Shown here one piece after another: positions 61,057 to 64,000 of a DNA stretch of 64,000 nucleotides. A model generated the notes under the pieces. It had not been told where the DNA came from. It saw only the letters and a list, made by a program, of their open reading frames with translations, and did not search any database. The position numbers and the translations under genes are program-made. Numbering within the stretch: the stretch's first letter is position 1; each line of letters starts with the position of its first letter. The DNA is taken from NCBI RefSeq assembly GCF_900129425.1, contig NZ_LT670817.1:1-64000 (forward strand). The letters run 5' to 3'. Source of the stretch: Bradyrhizobium erythrophlei (GTDB lineage Bacteria > Pseudomonadota > Alphaproteobacteria > Rhizobiales > Xanthobacteraceae).

Positions 61057-63111
61057 ATGCAGAGTGCCTGGATTGATCGCGACGCCGAAGCGGCGGTGGC
61101 CCGCTATGCAGACCTCGGCCGCGATCTTGCGCTCAGGGTCTATACCACGCGCCTCTTGGGTCAGGATCCGCGCCTGGTGCTGCACGGCGGCGGCAACACC
61201 TCGGTGAAAACGCAACTCACCGATCTCAACGGCGATACCGTCGACGTGCTCTGCGTCAAGGGATCCGGCTGGGATATGGGCTCGATCGAGCCTGCGGGCC
61301 TGCCGGCGGTGCGGCTCGCGCCGCTGTTGAAACTTCGCTCCCGCGAGACGCTTTCCGACGAGGAAATGGTGCGGCTGCAGCGCGCCAATCTGATTGATCC
61401 CGCCGCCCCCAACCCGTCGGTCGAGGCGCTGCTGCACGCGTTCATCCCGCATAAATTCGTCGACCACACCCATTCGACCGCGGTGCTTGCGCTTACCGAC
61501 CAGCCGGACGGCGAAGCGTTGTGCCGCGAGGTCTACGGCGCGCGCGTCGGTTATGTGCCCTATCTGATGCCGGGCTTCGGTCTGGCCAAAGCCGCGGCGC
61601 AGGTGTTCGACGCCGATCCATCGGTCGAGGGCCTGATCCTGGTCAAGCACGGCATTTTCAGTTTCGGCGGCGATGCGCGGCAAGCCTATGAGCGCATGAT
61701 CGAGCTGGTGACTCTGGCCGAGCAGCGGCTGGCGAAAAACCGCAAGCCGGCATTGTCAAACGGCGGGCTGCCGGCCCGCCCGGCGAAAATTGCCGACGTC
61801 GCACCGATCGTCCGTGGCGCCTGCAGCATGCCGGACAGCAAAACCGACGGAGCCTGGAAGCGCTTTGTACTCGACTTCCGCGGCTCGGACGCGGTGATGA
61901 ATTTCGTCAACGGCGCCGAGGTCGCGCGCTATGGCCAGGCCGGCGTGGTGACGCCCGACCACAACATCCGCATCAAGAACAAGCCGCTGGTGGTTGCAGC
62001 ACCCGGGGATGGAGACCTCGCCGGGTTCAGGGAACGGGTCCGCGATGCGGTCGCGGCCTATGGCGAGCGCTACCGGACTTATTTCACTGACAATAACGCG
62101 CGCGTCGGCGGCATCAAGACCATGCTCGATCCGATGCCGCGCGTGGTGCTGGTGCCCGGTGTCGGCCTGTTCGGACTCGGCCGGAGCAAGAAGGACGCAA
62201 AAGTCGCCGCCGATCTCGCCGAGGCTGCGATTGCGACTATCGGGGATGCCGAGGCGGTCGGCCGCTTCGAGCCATTGCCGGAGTCCGATCTGTTCGATGT
62301 CGAATATTGGTCGCTGGAGCAGGCCAAGCTCGGCAACGCCAAAGAACTGCCGCTGGCCGGGCAAGTCGCCGTCATCACCGGCGCTGCGGGTTCAATCGGC
62401 TTCGCGACGGCCAAAGCGTTCGCGGCGGCCGGCGCCGAAGTGGCGCTGCTGGATGTCGACGAGGCTGCCGTGAAAGCCAAAGCCAGGGCGATCGGCGGCG
62501 CTGCGCAGGGCATTCGATGCGACGTCACCGACGCCGCATCGGTGCGGGACGCATTCGCGCAGGTGGCGGTAGCCTTCGGCGGGGTCGACATCGCAGTGTC
62601 GAATGCCGGCGCCGCCTGGCAGGGGCGGATCGGCGAGGTCGACGAGGCGGTGCTGCGGCAAAGCTTCGAGCTGAATTTCTACGGTCACCAGCGGGTGGCG
62701 CAAGCCGCGGTCAGGATCATGCAGGCGCAGGGCACGGGCGGCTGCCTGCTGTTCAACGTTTCCAAACAGGCCGTCAATCCCGGACCCGATTTCGGTCCCT
62801 ATGGCCTGCCGAAGGCGGCCACGCTGTTTCTGGTGCGGCAATACGCGCTCGATCACGGCAGCGAAGGCATTCGCGCCAACGCCGTCAATGCCGACCGGAT
62901 CCGCTCGGGTCTCCTGACCGAAGAGATGATCGCGTCGCGCTCGAAGCTTCGCGGCGTCAGCGAACGGGCCTACATGCAAGGCAACCTGCTCGGCCGCGAA
63001 GTGGCGGCGGAGGACGTGGCGCAGGCGTTTCTGGCGCAGGCACTCGCGCTCAAGACCACCGCTGACGTGACCACCGTCGATGGCGGCAACATCGCCGCGG
63101 CGCTGCGGTGA
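61057..63111 (+). CDS. Bifunctional class II aldolase / short-chain dehydrogenase
   Basis: A 684-residue fusion of the RhaD-alcohol dehydrogenase type (COG3347). Residues 1-400 are a class II aldolase (LVLHGGGNTSVKTQLTDLNG, VDHTHSTAVLALTDQPDGE with the zinc histidines, IKNKPLVVAAPGDG). Residues 430-684 are a short-chain dehydrogenase (VITGAAGSIGFATAKAFAAA, SNAGAAWQGRIGE, SKQAVNPGPDFGPYGLPKAA with the YxxxK dyad). Similar proteins split rhamnulose-1-P and reduce the aldehyde. Directly behind mtnP-mtnA, the natural substrate may be methylthioribulose-1-P or 5-deoxyribulose-1-P, giving DHAP plus an aldehyde. The next gene shares one base (TGATG). Confidence 0.88.
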   Translation: MQSAWIDRDAEAAVARYADLGRDLALRVYTTRLLGQDPRLVLHGGGNTSVKTQLTDLNGDTVDVLCVKGSGWDMGSIEPAGLPAVRLAPLLKLRSRETLSDEEMVRLQRANLIDPAAPNPSVEALLHAFIPHKFVDHTHSTAVLALTDQPDGEALCREVYGARVGYVPYLMPGFGLAKAAAQVFDADPSVEGLILVKHGIFSFGGDARQAYERMIELVTLAEQRLAKNRKPALSNGGLPARPAKIADVAPIVRGACSMPDSKTDGAWKRFVLDFRGSDAVMNFVNGAEVARYGQAGVVTPDHNIRIKNKPLVVAAPGDGDLAGFRERVRDAVAAYGERYRTYFTDNNARVGGIKTMLDPMPRVVLVPGVGLFGLGRSKKDAKVAADLAEAAIATIGDAEAVGRFEPLPESDLFDVEYWSLEQAKLGNAKELPLAGQVAVITGAAGSIGFATAKAFAAAGAEVALLDVDEAAVKAKARAIGGAAQGIRCDVTDAASVRDAFAQVAVAFGGVDIAVSNAGAAWQGRIGEVDEAVLRQSFELNFYGHQRVAQAAVRIMQAQGTGGCLLFNVSKQAVNPGPDFGPYGLPKAATLFLVRQYALDHGSEGIRANAVNADRIRSGLLTEEMIASRSKLRGVSERAYMQGNLLGREVAAEDVAQAFLAQALALKTTADVTTVDGGNIAAALR

Positions 63112-64000
63112 TGAATCGCATGGATTCAACGCTGATCACCTCGCGCCCCGCGATCCCTGGCATTGCGCCGGCGCGCAGCGACATTGTCGGCGGCTTGGTT
63201 TCGTCCGCCGTCGCCATTCCGCTCGCGATGGCGTTCGGTATGTTTGCCTTCGTGACGCTGGGCGACGAATATTTCGCTTATGGCGCCATGGCGGGGCTGA
63301 TCTCGGCGGTGACAGCGGGTTTTGTTTGTGTGCTGCTCGGCGACCGTTCGACGCGGGTCTACGCGCCGCGCATCACCACCACATTCTTCCTCGGCCTGCT
63401 GCTGTTTTCCCTGCTGCATCGCGACGGCGCGGATACTGCAGCCAGCGTCCCTGCCACGCTGCTGGTGTTCTTCGCTATTATTCTTCTGGGCGGCTTGCTG
63501 CAGGCGCTGTTCGGGCTGATGCGGCTGGGCACGCTGATCAAGTTCGCGCCGCATCCGGTGATGGCCGGTTTCCAGAACATGGCCGCGGTGCTGCTGTTTC
63601 TGGTCCAGCTCGGCAACGTGCTGGGCTACGAGCATAACATTCGTTTCACCCGCGTGTTCGGCGCGATCGGGCAGGCGCGGCCGTTGAGCGTGCTGGTCGC
63701 CCTACTCACCTTCGCGGCGATGTGGAACGCGCGCCGGATCACGACCAGGGTGCCGCCGGTGCTGGTCGGCCTCGGCTGCGGCATTGCTGCTTACTATGCC
63801 ATCGTGCTTTCCGGCTTCGGCGGCATGCTGGGGCCGATCATCGGCCCGCCGACGGCGAGTGCGGCGATGCGCACCGTGCTGGTCGATTTTTCCGGGTTGC
63901 CGATGGCCGCGCCGCTGGAAAGTTCGGCGTCATTGATCCTCTCGAGCGCGTTCGCGCTCGCCATCATCGCGTCTATCGATGCGCTGCTGTGCGCCAAGCT
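63111..64000 (+). CDS. SulP family transporter (cut by window end)
   Basis: The first 296 codons of a SulP-type carrier; no stop is reached before the window end. DIVGGLVSSAVAIPLAMAFG, LLGDRSTRVYAPRITTTFFL and FAPHPVMAGFQNMAAVLLFL are the SulP signature regions, and hydrophobic helices are regular. It is more divergent than the SulP at 8310. The start shares the last base of the previous stop (TGATG), so the gene is translationally coupled to the methylthioadenosine cluster. The STAS domain, if any, is outside. Not in the six-frame list because the stop lies beyond the end; translated here by hand. Confidence 0.82.
   Translation, partial: MNRMDSTLITSRPAIPGIAPARSDIVGGLVSSAVAIPLAMAFGMFAFVTLGDEYFAYGAMAGLISAVTAGFVCVLLGDRSTRVYAPRITTTFFLGLLLFSLLHRDGADTAASVPATLLVFFAIILLGGLLQALFGLMRLGTLIKFAPHPVMAGFQNMAAVLLFLVQLGNVLGYEHNIRFTRVFGAIGQARPLSVLVALLTFAAMWNARRITTRVPPVLVGLGCGIAAYYAIVLSGFGGMLGPIIGPPTASAAMRTVLVDFSGLPMAAPLESSASLILSSAFALAIIASIDALLCAK

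Overview
The window looks like chromosomal DNA of a Bradyrhizobium-type alphaproteobacterium (Nitrobacteraceae). It is GC-rich and densely coded. It carries a FixJ-like/FixK-like regulator pair, an IalB-family protein, many Liv-type and Mo-hydroxylase genes, and small composite hairpin repeats of a kind common in that group. No tRNA, rRNA, phage or insertion sequence was recognised.

1-6.7 kb: a FabI-type enoyl-ACP reductase; a MaoC hydratase and both 3-oxoacid CoA-transferase subunits on the minus strand; a phasin; a small K+ channel; a cysteine-free Crp/Fnr (FixK-type) regulator; and two receiver proteins, one FixJ-like and one without an output domain. 6.1-21.9 kb: a stress or microoxia-like set of mostly exported proteins (IalB, alpha/beta hydrolase, AspT-like half protein, SulP transporter, PPK2, HlyD-type fusion protein, DUF2092, DUF3300, DUF2950, a sensor kinase and two paralogous families of small secreted proteins). 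Six FixK/FNR-like boxes of the form TTGAY-N4-RTCAA lie 55 to 215 bp before starts in this part. This suggests one low-oxygen regulon close to its own regulators.

21.9-41 kb: a catabolic stretch. It holds a Bug/TctC binding protein, a Gfo/Idh oxidoreductase with a dead GlcG-type gene behind it, a nucleoside deoxyribosyltransferase-like protein, and an alpha/beta hydrolase / aldehyde dehydrogenase / LigB-LigA fused extradiol dioxygenase block with an AraC regulator. It continues with an aspartate dehydrogenase-like gene and a GntR regulator, then a Mo-hydroxylase operon (large, FAD, 2Fe-2S and CoxG-like) running directly into a complete Liv ABC transporter. A perfect palindrome between gntR and the Mo-hydroxylase operon is the probable GntR operator. 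The substrate is unknown; an aromatic or N-heteroaromatic acid is a reasonable guess.

41-58.9 kb: Tex, a hairpin repeat, an MFS carrier, a striking Gly/Cys-rich protein that looks like a RiPP precursor, a two-domain VOC protein, small secreted or unknown proteins, a DUF1214 remnant, TauE/SafE with a divergent LysR regulator, MaoC, a membrane-anchored patatin-like protein, a UvrD-type helicase and RecQ. 59-64 kb: MTA phosphorylase, methylthioribose-1-P isomerase, a bifunctional class II aldolase/short-chain dehydrogenase and a SulP carrier cut by the window end. Order and overlaps suggest a methylthioadenosine shunt operon.
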